NCBI RefSeq assembly: GCF_006715285.1
Contig: NZ_VFMX01000001.1
Location: 3,782,001 to 3,846,000, forward strand
From: Arthrobacter sp. SLBN-83
GTDB lineage: Bacteria > Actinomycetota > Actinomycetes > Actinomycetales > Micrococcaceae
Reading direction: 5' to 3'
Length of the DNA: 64,000 nucleotides
In this document: positions 28,633 through 36,460 of the stretch, piece after piece
How the letters are laid out: each line of letters opens with the position of its first letter
Position numbering within the stretch: the first letter of the stretch is position 1
Position numbers and translations under genes: made by a program
The notes under the pieces: model-generated
Database searches by the model: none
What the model was told of the DNA's origin: nothing
Seen by the model: only the letters and a program-made list of their open reading frames with translations

Positions 28633-29962
28633 CGTGCGGCGGGGCCCTGCCGCAGCGGTCCGGCACGAGGTCAGGGCCAGGCACGAATTTCGCGGCATGC
28701 GCACCGTGGAGCACTACTTCACGGTCCCGCTGGACCATTCGGAGCCTTCCGGCGAGTCCATCACCGTTTTCGCACGCGAGTATGTCTCCGCGGCACACAG
28801 CGAGGAGGCGGCCGGCGCGCTGCCGTGGCTCCTGTTCCTGCAGGGCGGCCCCGGCGGACGCGGGAACAGGTGGGGTTCCCTGGGCGGCTGGAGCAAGGCC
28901 GCGGCGCAGGACTTCCGGATCCTGATGCTGGACCAGCGTGGCACCGGACTCTCCACTCCCCTCGACCGCACCACCCTGCCCGGCCGTGGAACCGCATCCG
29001 CGCAGGCCGCCTACCTGGAACATTTCCGGGCAGACTCAATCGTGGCGGACGCGGAGCTGATCCGCACGGCCCTTGGTTCCGGCCCCTGGACCATCTACGG
29101 GCAAAGCTACGGCGGCTTTTGCGCCCTGACGTACCTGTCCTTCGCACCGGAGGGACTGCGTGAAGTGCTCATCACCGGCGGCCTTGCGCCGCTCACCGGC
29201 AGCGCGGACGGCGTGTACCGGGCCACCTACCAGCGCGTGGCGGCACGGAACGAGGAGTACTTCGGCTGGTATCCGGAGGACCGCGATACGGTGGAGCGGA
29301 TTGCCCGCCACCTGCGCTCAACAACCGAGTTAATGCCCGACGGCGGCCCCCTGACCGTGGAACGGTTCCAGATGGCAGGGGCATTCCTGGGCGGCAACAC
29401 CCGGGTGGACAGCCTCCACTACCTGCTGGAAGACGCCTTCGTGGAGACCGCCGGCGGCCCAAGGCTTTCGGACACGTTCCTGGAGCAGCTCCAGGGTGTC
29501 GTTTCCCGCCGCTCCAACCCGCTTTATGCCCTGATGCACGAATCCATCTACGGCCAAGGGCAGGCCACCAATTGGTCCGCCTGGCGGATGCTCGCCGAGA
29601 ACCCGTGGTTCAGGCCGGACGCCGAACCGCTGCTGCTGACCGGCGAGATGGTCTACCCGTGGTACTTCGAGCAGGACCCGGCCCTCCAGCCGTTGCGGGA
29701 GGTCGCGGAGCTGCTGGCCTGCAAGCAGGATTGGCAACCGCTCTACGATTCCCAAATGCTTGCCGGCAACACCGTCCCCGTCGCGGCGGCAGTGTACTCG
29801 GACGACATCTACGTGGACCGGGACCTCTCCCTGCGCACCGCGGCAGCAGTGCACGGCCTGCAGGTCTGGGAGACCGCCGACTTCCATCACGACGGAATTG
29901 CAGATGACGGTGAGAGGATCTTCGCCCGCCTGCTGGGAATGGCCCGGTCAAGCGGCCGCTGA
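28625..29962 (+). CDS. Alpha/beta hydrolase, prolyl aminopeptidase-like (S33 family)
   Basis: Predicted to release N-terminal residues, especially proline, from peptides. The 445-residue protein has the oxyanion motif LFLQGGPGGRG near residue 77, the nucleophile elbow GQSYGGF near 159, and late Asp and His candidates (DDIYVDRD, DFHHDGI). GTG at 28625 is chosen so that the conserved HEFRGMRTVEHYF segment is included; ATG at 28697 is an alternative. It overlaps the GNAT gene by 8 bases and the convergent MFS gene by 15. Confidence 0.85.
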   Translation: MVDVRRGPAAAVRHEVRARHEFRGMRTVEHYFTVPLDHSEPSGESITVFAREYVSAAHSEEAAGALPWLLFLQGGPGGRGNRWGSLGGWSKAAAQDFRILMLDQRGTGLSTPLDRTTLPGRGTASAQAAYLEHFRADSIVADAELIRTALGSGPWTIYGQSYGGFCALTYLSFAPEGLREVLITGGLAPLTGSADGVYRATYQRVAARNEEYFGWYPEDRDTVERIARHLRSTTELMPDGGPLTVERFQMAGAFLGGNTRVDSLHYLLEDAFVETAGGPRLSDTFLEQLQGVVSRRSNPLYALMHESIYGQGQATNWSAWRMLAENPWFRPDAEPLLLTGEMVYPWYFEQDPALQPLREVAELLACKQDWQPLYDSQMLAGNTVPVAAAVYSDDIYVDRDLSLRTAAAVHGLQVWETADFHHDGIADDGERIFARLLGMARSSGR

Positions 29963-31327
29963 CTGCCGGTGCGACGTCCGGGTGACGACGGCGGCGGCCA
30001 GGACAGCGGCGCCGATGGTTCCGCCCAGGAGGTTCAGGCCCAGGTAGCCGGCGTAGCCCAGGACCAGTCCGGACAACGCGCCGCCCAGCGCTCCCGCGGC
30101 GCCCATCAGCATGTCGGAGACGCCCTGCACCGCCACCTTGGCGTCCCGCCCGACGCTGTCAGCCAGCAGCGTGGACCCAGAGATGGTGGCTGCAGACCAG
30201 CCCACCCCCAACAGGACCAGCCCGATGGCTACGGCGGCGGTTGAGGACTGCCCGAATCCGGCAATCGCGACCGCGGCCACCAGCACCGTGAAGCCGATCA
30301 TGATGGTTTCGATCCGGCCTGCCCTGTCTGTCAGCCAGCCCATGACCGGGGAGAGCGCGAACATCCCGGCAATGTGCAGCGAAATGGTGAAGCCGATGAT
30401 GACCAGCACGTCACCCTCGGCATGTCCACTATGCGGACCGGGCGCCTCCACGAGGTGCTGCAGGTGCAGCGGAGTCATGGACATCACACCCACCATCACG
30501 GCATGGGCGGCGACGATTCCGGTCACGGCCAGCAGCGCCGTCCGCGAACTGCGGATGGCCCGTAGCCCACGGCCAAGGGAGCCTCCGACGGCTGGTGGCG
30601 CGGCGGGGACGCCCCGCCCGGAGAGATCAGACGCAGGGCCGCCGGTGTGCAGGGCCTCGAGGTGGTCCGTGACGACGTTCTTGCCGGCAGCTGCAAGTTC
30701 GCGTGCCAGCAGCAGCGGGTCGGGGCGAAGGCCGGCGAACACGAGCACGGTGGCCGTCAGGAGCCCGGCCGCGGAGATCACGAAGGGTCCTGCGATGGGC
30801 GGCAGGCCCAGTGCGGTTCCCACGGCCGTACCGGGCTGGATGAGATTGGGCCCGGCAACGGCGCCGACGGTGACCGCCCAGACGACCGTGGAAAGCGCCC
30901 GGCCACGATGCTCGGAGGCAGCGAGATCGACGGCGGCAAACCTGGCCTGCAAGCTCGCGGCCGTTCCCACGCCGATGCCTGCCGCTCCCAGGACCAGCAG
31001 GACGAAGGAACCGGATATCACTGCCAGGACCATGAGCACCGCGCCCGCCAAGGCAGCGGACAGGCCGGCCACCTGACCCATGCGGCGGCCACGCCGTTCG
31101 GCCAGGGATGCCAGCGGCAGCGCTGCGGCTGCCGCCCCGAGGGTAATGACGGTGGCAACGGATCCCGCCCATGCACTGGACCCCGAGAGTTCGACGGCCA
31201 GGATGGAGCCGATGGACACGGTTGAACCCGTCCCGAGTCCACCGAACACCTGGGCCGCGCTCAAGAGCACAATGGTGCGCTGCTGCACTTGGCGCGCGCC
31301 CCGATCCGTCACAAGTGTGCGGGCCAT
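29948..31327 (-). CDS. Major facilitator superfamily transporter
   Basis: A 459-residue integral membrane protein with about 12 hydrophobic segments and the MFS loop-2/3 motif LASLAERRGRRMGQ near residue 58. A central cytoplasmic loop (about residues 210-255) separates the two halves. It resembles drug/metabolite exporters of Actinobacteria; the substrate is unknown. The ATG at 31327 follows a TATGCT box by 6 bases, without a Shine-Dalgarno. Its 3' end overlaps the convergent peptidase gene by 15 bases. Confidence 0.88.
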   Translation of the reverse strand: MARTLVTDRGARQVQQRTIVLLSAAQVFGGLGTGSTVSIGSILAVELSGSSAWAGSVATVITLGAAAAALPLASLAERRGRRMGQVAGLSAALAGAVLMVLAVISGSFVLLVLGAAGIGVGTAASLQARFAAVDLAASEHRGRALSTVVWAVTVGAVAGPNLIQPGTAVGTALGLPPIAGPFVISAAGLLTATVLVFAGLRPDPLLLARELAAAGKNVVTDHLEALHTGGPASDLSGRGVPAAPPAVGGSLGRGLRAIRSSRTALLAVTGIVAAHAVMVGVMSMTPLHLQHLVEAPGPHSGHAEGDVLVIIGFTISLHIAGMFALSPVMGWLTDRAGRIETIMIGFTVLVAAVAIAGFGQSSTAAVAIGLVLLGVGWSAATISGSTLLADSVGRDAKVAVQGVSDMLMGAAGALGGALSGLVLGYAGYLGLNLLGGTIGAAVLAAAVVTRTSHRQSAAA

Positions 31328-31333
31328 GTTCCG

Positions 31334-31339
31334 AGCATA
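31334..31339 (-). promoter_or_regulatory. -10 box of a leaderless MFS gene
   Basis: TATGCT on the minus strand lies exactly 6 bases before the MFS ATG at 31327, with no ribosome-binding site between. Confidence 0.5.
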
Positions 31340-31400
31340 GACCCGTGCCGGAGTGCTCTGTAGGGGGTTTGGGTCGCCGTTTCCACCAATGTTTAAAACG

Positions 31401-31434
31401 GGTAGTCCCGGCCGCGCAGGCGGCCGGGACTACC
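31401..31434 (-). terminator. Rho-independent terminator after the TerC-family gene
   Basis: A perfect 15-bp stem (31401-31415 with 31420-31434) and a 4-base loop, followed on the minus strand by CGTTTTAAAC. It lies 25 bases past the stop of the TerC gene. Confidence 0.9.
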
Positions 31435-31458
31435 GTGATTGCGTCGCGCGGCGCGGGC

Positions 31459-32487
31459 CTATTCGGCGTCGCTGTGGCTCTTGCGGGCGTCTTCTTCAAG
31501 CCGGGGGTCAACTTCGGCAACCTGCGCCTTGGAGCTGAGCAGGCTCGCCGCCACGGCAATAATGATGGTGCCCACAATGACGGCAAGCGATACGAAGGTG
31601 GGGATCTCCGGCGCCCACTCGATGTGGTGCCCACCGTTGATGAACGGCAGTTCGTTGACATGCATGGCGTGCAGGACCAGCTTGACGCCGATGAATGCAA
31701 GGATGACGGACAGCGCGTGCTTGAGGTAGATCAGCCGGTTCATCAGGCCGCCGAGGAGGAAGTACAGCTGCCGCAGGCCCATCAACGCAAAGAGGTTGGC
31801 GGTGAAGACGATGAAGGGGCTCTGGGTCAGGCCGAAGATTGCCGGGATGGAGTCCACGGCAAACAGCAGGTCCGTCAGGCCGATCGTAATGAAGACGATC
31901 ACCATTGGAGTGAACACCTTCTTGCCGTTGACCACCGTCCGCAGCTTGCCGCCGTCGAACTTCTCCGACATGGGAATGACCTTGCGGATCTTGGCAATCA
32001 GCGGATTTTCACGGTCTTCTTCCTCTTCGCCCTCGTCCTGGGCCTGCTTCCACGCCGTCCAGAGCAGGAAGGCGCCGAAGATGTAGAACACCCAGCTGAA
32101 CTGGTTGATGACCACGGCACCCAGCAGGATGAAGATGCCGCGCAGGATGAGCGCGATGATGATGCCCACCATCAGCACTTCCTGTTGGTATTTCCGGGGC
32201 ACGGAGAACCTGGCCATGATGATGATGAACACGAAAAGGTTATCGATGCTGAGGCTGTACTCCGTGACCCAGCCGGCAACGAACTGGCTGCCGAACTCGG
32301 GGCCGGTGAAAGCGAACATGGCGCCGGCGAAGGCCAGGGCCAACGTGACGTAGAAGGCCACCCACAATCCGGCCTCCTTCATGGACGGCTCGTGCGGCCG
32401 CCGCACCACCAGGAGGAGATCGATCAGGAGAATCAGGCCGAGGACGGCAAATGAGCCAACCTCGAACCATACAGGCAAGTCGAGCAC
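31459..32487 (-). CDS. TerC-family integral membrane protein, probable Mn2+ exporter
   Basis: A 342-residue membrane protein with about nine transmembrane segments. It has the TerC/Alx core motif EYSLSIDNLFVF near residue 78 and a second acidic membrane motif DLLFAVDSIPAIFGL near 210. The family includes the Mn2+ exporter Alx and the Bacillus MeeF/MeeY proteins. I chose GTG at 32487 (AAAGG upstream) because the longer reading to 32547 runs into the riboswitch and adds non-family residues. An Mn2+-type riboswitch lies just before it, supporting manganese export. Confidence 0.92.
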   Translation of the reverse strand: MLDLPVWFEVGSFAVLGLILLIDLLLVVRRPHEPSMKEAGLWVAFYVTLALAFAGAMFAFTGPEFGSQFVAGWVTEYSLSIDNLFVFIIIMARFSVPRKYQQEVLMVGIIIALILRGIFILLGAVVINQFSWVFYIFGAFLLWTAWKQAQDEGEEEEDRENPLIAKIRKVIPMSEKFDGGKLRTVVNGKKVFTPMVIVFITIGLTDLLFAVDSIPAIFGLTQSPFIVFTANLFALMGLRQLYFLLGGLMNRLIYLKHALSVILAFIGVKLVLHAMHVNELPFINGGHHIEWAPEIPTFVSLAVIVGTIIIAVAASLLSSKAQVAEVDPRLEEDARKSHSDAE

Positions 32488-32506
32488 AGGGCAGCCTTTC
32501 GCAGGG

Positions 32507-32523
32507 TACACAAAAATGGTGTA
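32507..32523 (-). promoter_or_regulatory. Alternative hairpin of the riboswitch expression platform
   Basis: On the minus strand TACAC (32523-32519) can pair with GTGTA (32511-32507) around a 7-base loop. Its 5' arm shares bases with the 3' side of riboswitch stem P1, so the two structures exclude each other. This is consistent with a switch; no terminator T run follows, so control may be translational. Confidence 0.5.
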
Positions 32524-32634
32524 AGTCTCTCCGGCCTGCCCGTGCACTTGGTGCTGATGTGGCGGCCCGCTACGCCCGGCGGGGCAACTGTGCCCTGCGT
32601 GTTGACGATCGTAGCGCTTGGGATACTCCCCTAC
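32521..32634 (-). promoter_or_regulatory. yybP-ykoY-type (Mn2+) riboswitch
   Basis: The minus strand carries the two hallmark elements of this class: GGGGAGTA (32631-32624) and CCGGAGAGAC (32534-32525), about 90 bases apart. Flanking GTAGG (32634-32630) can pair with CTTAC (32525-32521) as P1. The class senses Mn2+ and commonly precedes TerC, MntP and P-type ATPase genes. It ends 33 bases before the TerC start. Together with the next promoter and operator it fills most of the 330-base gap 32488-32817. Confidence 0.88.
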
Positions 32635-32643
32635 GTGCCTTTA

Positions 32644-32649
32644 ACTGTA
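32644..32649 (-). promoter_or_regulatory. Possible -10 box for the riboswitch-TerC transcript
   Basis: TACAGT on the minus strand would start transcription near 32637, just before the first riboswitch stem. No convincing -35 is visible. Confidence 0.4.
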
Positions 32650-32722
32650 CCCCAGCACGTACTGGCCGGATGCCCCCGGCGAGCGGCCTCAAGCGGTTCG
32701 GATAACGGTTTCCCGCAAACTA

Positions 32723-32750
32723 TTGACCCACCCTGCGGGGCTTGTAATAA
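32723..32750 (+). promoter_or_regulatory. Promoter of the sugar-binding lipoprotein gene
   Basis: TTGACC (32723-32728) and TAATAA (32745-32750) are separated by 16 bases (17 if AATAAT is the -10). The LacI-type operator begins 9 bases after the -10, so it covers the start site. Confidence 0.7.
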
Positions 32751-32759
32751 TCGTCCGCA

Positions 32760-32779
32760 GTGAGAAAACGCTTTCTCAC
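32760..32779. promoter_or_regulatory. LacI-family operator
   Basis: GTGAGAAAACGCTTTCTCAC is a 20-bp palindrome with one mismatch pair and a central CG, typical of LacI-family repressor sites. It lies between the promoter and the lipoprotein gene start at 32818. The repressor gene is not in the window. Confidence 0.75.
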
Positions 32780-32817
32780 TTCGACCTAGTATTCGTCCAG
32801 AAAGTCAAGGTTGGTCA

Positions 32818-34140
32818 ATGAAGACTCCGCTTCGCACTGGCATGGTGGCCAAGGCCCTCGCCACCGCAGCCACGGTGGCACTGCTCGCTACCGGCTGCTC
32901 CCCCGCTTCATCCAGCGACAGCGGCGGCAACGTCACCGTCCGCTTCACATGGTGGGGCAACGACCTGCGGAACAAAGAGACGCAGCAGGTCATCGATGCC
33001 TTCCAGGCCTCGCACCCCAACATCAAGATCCAGGCCGAGCCAGGCGTCTGGAGCAGCTACTGGGACAAACTGGCCACCACCACCGCCGCCAACGATTCCC
33101 CCGACGTGATCCAGATGGACCAGGCCTACATCGCTGAGTACGGCGGCCGCGGAGCACTGCTGGACCTGTCGAAGCAGGGCAACATCGACACCTCCAAGAT
33201 TGACCAGGACGCCCTGAAGTCCGGCCAGGTGGACGGCAAGCAGTACGGCTTGAGCACGGGCCAGAACGCCAAGGCCGTGATGATCAACACCAGGATGTTC
33301 CAGGACTACGGGGTGCCCATCCCGGACGACAAGACCTGGACCTGGGACGACTACACCAAAACGGCCGCCCAGATCGCTGCCGCGGCAACCAAAGCCGGCC
33401 AGACCAACTACGGCAGTTCCTACTCACTCACCGACTCCGACCTCAACACGTGGGCCATGCAGCACGGCGAGTCGCTGTACTCCGCGGACGGCGGCCTCGG
33501 CTTCAAGGAAGGCACCGCCACGTCCTTCTTCGAGAACGTGCTGAACCTGCGCAACAAGGGAGCGGCCGCTCCTGCCAACATCGCAACGGAGGACATCAGC
33601 GCTCCGGTCGAGCAAACTCTCTTTGCCACCGGCAAGACCGCCATGTCGTGGTGGTGGACCAACCAGGTCAATGCGCTCCAGTCCGCACTGAAGAGTGAGG
33701 TAAAGATCCTGCGCGCGCCCAGCTCCACCGGCAGCGCCAAGGACAATGGCATGTCCTACAAGCCGTCCATGTTCTGGTCCGTTTCCTCGCGCAGCAAGCA
33801 TCCGAAGGAAGCCTCCGAGGTGGTCAACTACCTGCTCAACAACCTGGACGCGGCCAAGACCATCCTGACGGAGCGCGGCTTCCCCACCAACTCCGAGGTC
33901 CAGACAGCGATCGACCCGCAGCTGACGCCCGCTGACAAGGCAGCCGCGGCGTTCCTCAAGGACATCAAGCCGGATCTGAAGGGCGTTCCTCCCGTACCTC
34001 CCACCGGTTCCTCCGGGGTGCAGGCACTGATCCAGCGGTACAGCAGCGACGTCCTTTTTGACCGCAGGTCACCTTCGGACGCGGCCAAGGGCCTCATGCA
34101 GGAAGCAAAGGACATGATCGACTCGGCCAGGAAGAAGTAG
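32818..34140 (+). CDS. Extracellular sugar-binding lipoprotein of an ABC importer
   Basis: A 440-residue family-1 solute-binding protein. A signal peptide with lipobox ends LLATGC, making Cys27 the lipidated residue. The mature protein begins with a Ser-rich linker and VTVRFTWWGND, typical of CUT1 carbohydrate-binding proteins. No permease or ATPase genes are adjacent: uvrB follows convergently and TerC lies upstream divergently. It must use permeases encoded elsewhere, or be an orphan. The LacI-type operator suggests induction by a sugar, which I cannot identify. Confidence 0.9.
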   Translation: MKTPLRTGMVAKALATAATVALLATGCSPASSSDSGGNVTVRFTWWGNDLRNKETQQVIDAFQASHPNIKIQAEPGVWSSYWDKLATTTAANDSPDVIQMDQAYIAEYGGRGALLDLSKQGNIDTSKIDQDALKSGQVDGKQYGLSTGQNAKAVMINTRMFQDYGVPIPDDKTWTWDDYTKTAAQIAAAATKAGQTNYGSSYSLTDSDLNTWAMQHGESLYSADGGLGFKEGTATSFFENVLNLRNKGAAAPANIATEDISAPVEQTLFATGKTAMSWWWTNQVNALQSALKSEVKILRAPSSTGSAKDNGMSYKPSMFWSVSSRSKHPKEASEVVNYLLNNLDAAKTILTERGFPTNSEVQTAIDPQLTPADKAAAAFLKDIKPDLKGVPPVPPTGSSGVQALIQRYSSDVLFDRRSPSDAAKGLMQEAKDMIDSARKK

Positions 34141-34165
34141 GCCCCCGGGACCGGCTCAGACAGCG

Positions 34166-34203
34166 AAAACGGCGGGCATCCCCTGGCGGGGTGCCCGCCG
34201 TTT
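34166..34203. terminator. Bidirectional terminator between the lipoprotein gene and uvrB
   Basis: A 12-bp stem (34167-34178 with 34192-34203) continues as a CCCC/GGGG pairing past one bulged base, around a 4-base loop. It is flanked by AAAA on the left and TTT on the right, so it can stop the convergent transcripts from both sides. Confidence 0.85.
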
Positions 34204-34256
34204 CCGGTGAAGCAGTTGCCCAGAAACCACGCCGCAGCTGGAGGGCGATCCCGGGC

Positions 34257-36380
34257 CTAGGCGTGCCCTGCGGCCTGCATCTGGCGCAACTCCTTCTTCA
34301 GTTCGCTGACCTCGTCGCGGATCCGGGCCGCCACCTCAAACTGCAGGTCGGCAGCCGCTCCGTGCATTTGTTCCGTCAGCTGCGCGATCAGGCCCACCAG
34401 GTCCTCGGCCGGAGCCGCAGCCAGGCCGTCCGCCCGGACGATGGCCGCACCCTTCTTGGCCCCCTTCGCACCCGGCTTGGTTGCCCCGGTGATACCGCGC
34501 TTGCCCTTGCCGTAGTCGAAGCTGTTCAACAGCGCATCGGTGTCGGCGTCTTCCTTGGCCAGTTGGTCAGTGATGTCGGCGATCTTCTTCCGCAGCGGCT
34601 GCGGGTCCACGCCGTGTTCCTTGTTGTAGGCCACCTGGATGGCCCGCCGCCGGTTGGTCTCGTCGATGGCGTTGGCCATGGAGTCGGTAATGCGGTCCGC
34701 GTACATATGCACCTCGCCGGACACGTTGCGGGCGGCGCGCCCGATGGTCTGAATGAGCGACGTGGATGACCGCAGGAAGCCTTCCTTGTCCGCATCCAGG
34801 ATGCTGACCAGGGATACCTCTGGAAGGTCGAGTCCTTCACGAAGCAGGTTGATGCCCACCAGGACGTCAAAGGACCCCATGCGGAGTTCGCGCAGCAGCT
34901 CCACGCGCCGCAAGGTATCCACATCCGAGTGCAGGTATTCCACCTTGACGCCGTGGCCCAGCAGGTAGTCCGTGAGGTCCTCGGCCATACGTTTGGTCAG
35001 GGTGGTCACCAGGACCCGCTCGTCCTTCTCCACCCTCGTCTTGATTTCACCGAGCAGGTCATCGATCTGGCCCTTGGTGGGCTTGACCACTATCTCCGGA
35101 TCAACAAGCCCGGTGGGCCGGATGATCTGCTGGACGAACCCGTCTGCCTTGCCCAACTCGTATTTACCGGGCGTGGCCGAAAGGTAGACCGTCTGGCCCA
35201 CCCGTTCCAGGAACTCGTCCCACTTCAGCGGCCGGTTGTCCATGGCCGACGGCAGCCGGAACCCGAAGTCCACCAGGTTCCGCTTCCGCGACATGTCGCC
35301 TTCGTACATGGCCCCGATCTGGGGAATGGTCACGTGTGACTCGTCCACCACCAGCAGGAAGTCGTCCGGGAAGTAGTCCAGCAGGCAATGGGGGGCGGTG
35401 CCCGGCCCGCGCCCGTCAATATGGGACGAATAGTTCTCGATGCCGTTGCAGAAGCCCATCTGCTGCATCATTTCGAGGTCGTACGTGGTGCGCATGCGCA
35501 GCCGTTGTGCTTCCACCAGCTTGTTCTGGCTTTCCAGCACCTTCAGCCGGTCGGCCAGTTCATCCTCGATGCGCTTGATGGCCCGCGCCATCCGCTCCGG
35601 TCCGGCCACGTAGTGCGACGCCGGGAACACGTACATCTCCTCTTCGTCGCGGATAACCTCGCCCGTGAGCGGGTGAAGGGTGTGGATGTTCTCTATCTCG
35701 TCGCCAAAGAACTCGATCCGGATGGCCAGTTCCTCATACATGGGAATGATTTCCACGGTATCGCCGCGGACCCGGAACGTTCCACGGTGGAAGTCCATGT
35801 CGTTGCGGGAGTACTGCATGGAGACGAATTTCCGGAGGAGGTCGTCCCGGTTCATCTCGGCGCCCTTTCGCAGGGTAACCATTCCGGCGATGTATTCCTC
35901 CGGGGTACCCAGGCCGTAGATGCAGGAGACAGTGGCCACCACAACCACATCGCGGCGGGTCAGCAGCGCGTTGGTGGCCGAGTGCCGGAGCCGTTCGACT
36001 TCCTCGTTGATGGAGGAGTCCTTCTCGATGAAGGTGTCCGTCTGGGCCACGTAGGCCTCGGGCTGGTAGTAGTCATAGTAGGAGACGAAGTATTCCACCG
36101 CGTTGTTGGGCAGGAGTTCGCGGAACTCGTTGGCCAGCTGCGCGGCGAGGGTCTTGTTCTGCACCATCACCAGGGTGGGGCGCTGCACCTGCTCGATCAG
36201 CCAGGCAGTGGTGGCGCTCTTACCGGTACCCGTGGCGCCCAGCAGCACCACGTCCTTCTCGCCGTTGTTGATGCGCTCCGTCAGCTCCGCGATGGCGGCC
36301 GGCTGATCGCCCGCAGGCTGGAATTCGCTGATGACTTCGAAGGGCGCTACAACACGGTTGACTTCCTGCGCAAGGCTCAT
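34257..36380 (-). CDS. uvrB: Excinuclease ABC subunit B
   Basis: DNA-damage verification helicase of nucleotide-excision repair. The 707-residue protein has Walker A LLGATGTGKSAT near residue 46, the beta-hairpin region YVSYYDYYQPEAYV near 101, DESHVTIPQ near 345, the helicase VI-type motif QTIGRAARN near 545, and a C-terminal UVR motif (about residues 660-695) that contacts UvrC. A basic Gly/Lys/Ala linker precedes the UVR motif. The ATG at 36380 lacks a Shine-Dalgarno and follows TAAATT by 6 bases. Confidence 0.97.
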   Translation of the reverse strand: MSLAQEVNRVVAPFEVISEFQPAGDQPAAIAELTERINNGEKDVVLLGATGTGKSATTAWLIEQVQRPTLVMVQNKTLAAQLANEFRELLPNNAVEYFVSYYDYYQPEAYVAQTDTFIEKDSSINEEVERLRHSATNALLTRRDVVVVATVSCIYGLGTPEEYIAGMVTLRKGAEMNRDDLLRKFVSMQYSRNDMDFHRGTFRVRGDTVEIIPMYEELAIRIEFFGDEIENIHTLHPLTGEVIRDEEEMYVFPASHYVAGPERMARAIKRIEDELADRLKVLESQNKLVEAQRLRMRTTYDLEMMQQMGFCNGIENYSSHIDGRGPGTAPHCLLDYFPDDFLLVVDESHVTIPQIGAMYEGDMSRKRNLVDFGFRLPSAMDNRPLKWDEFLERVGQTVYLSATPGKYELGKADGFVQQIIRPTGLVDPEIVVKPTKGQIDDLLGEIKTRVEKDERVLVTTLTKRMAEDLTDYLLGHGVKVEYLHSDVDTLRRVELLRELRMGSFDVLVGINLLREGLDLPEVSLVSILDADKEGFLRSSTSLIQTIGRAARNVSGEVHMYADRITDSMANAIDETNRRRAIQVAYNKEHGVDPQPLRKKIADITDQLAKEDADTDALLNSFDYGKGKRGITGATKPGAKGAKKGAAIVRADGLAAAPAEDLVGLIAQLTEQMHGAAADLQFEVAARIRDEVSELKKELRQMQAAGHA

Positions 36381-36386
36381 GGTTCT

Positions 36387-36392
36387 AATTTA
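36387..36392 (-). promoter_or_regulatory. -10 box of a leaderless uvrB promoter
   Basis: TAAATT on the minus strand lies exactly 6 bases before the uvrB ATG. I see no SOS-box palindrome in the 80 bases upstream, unlike uvrA. Confidence 0.5.
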
Positions 36393-36460
36393 CAACCGGG
36401 CACTGACAGTGGACTGCCACGTCCGTTACCGGCGAACAACCGCCCGTGCGCGGCCCGGCG

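Noticed and set aside
32488..32547. Extra 20 codons at the start of the TerC-family gene
   Set aside because: They overlap the riboswitch 3' part and its switch hairpin, and do not match the family start; GTG at 32487 does.
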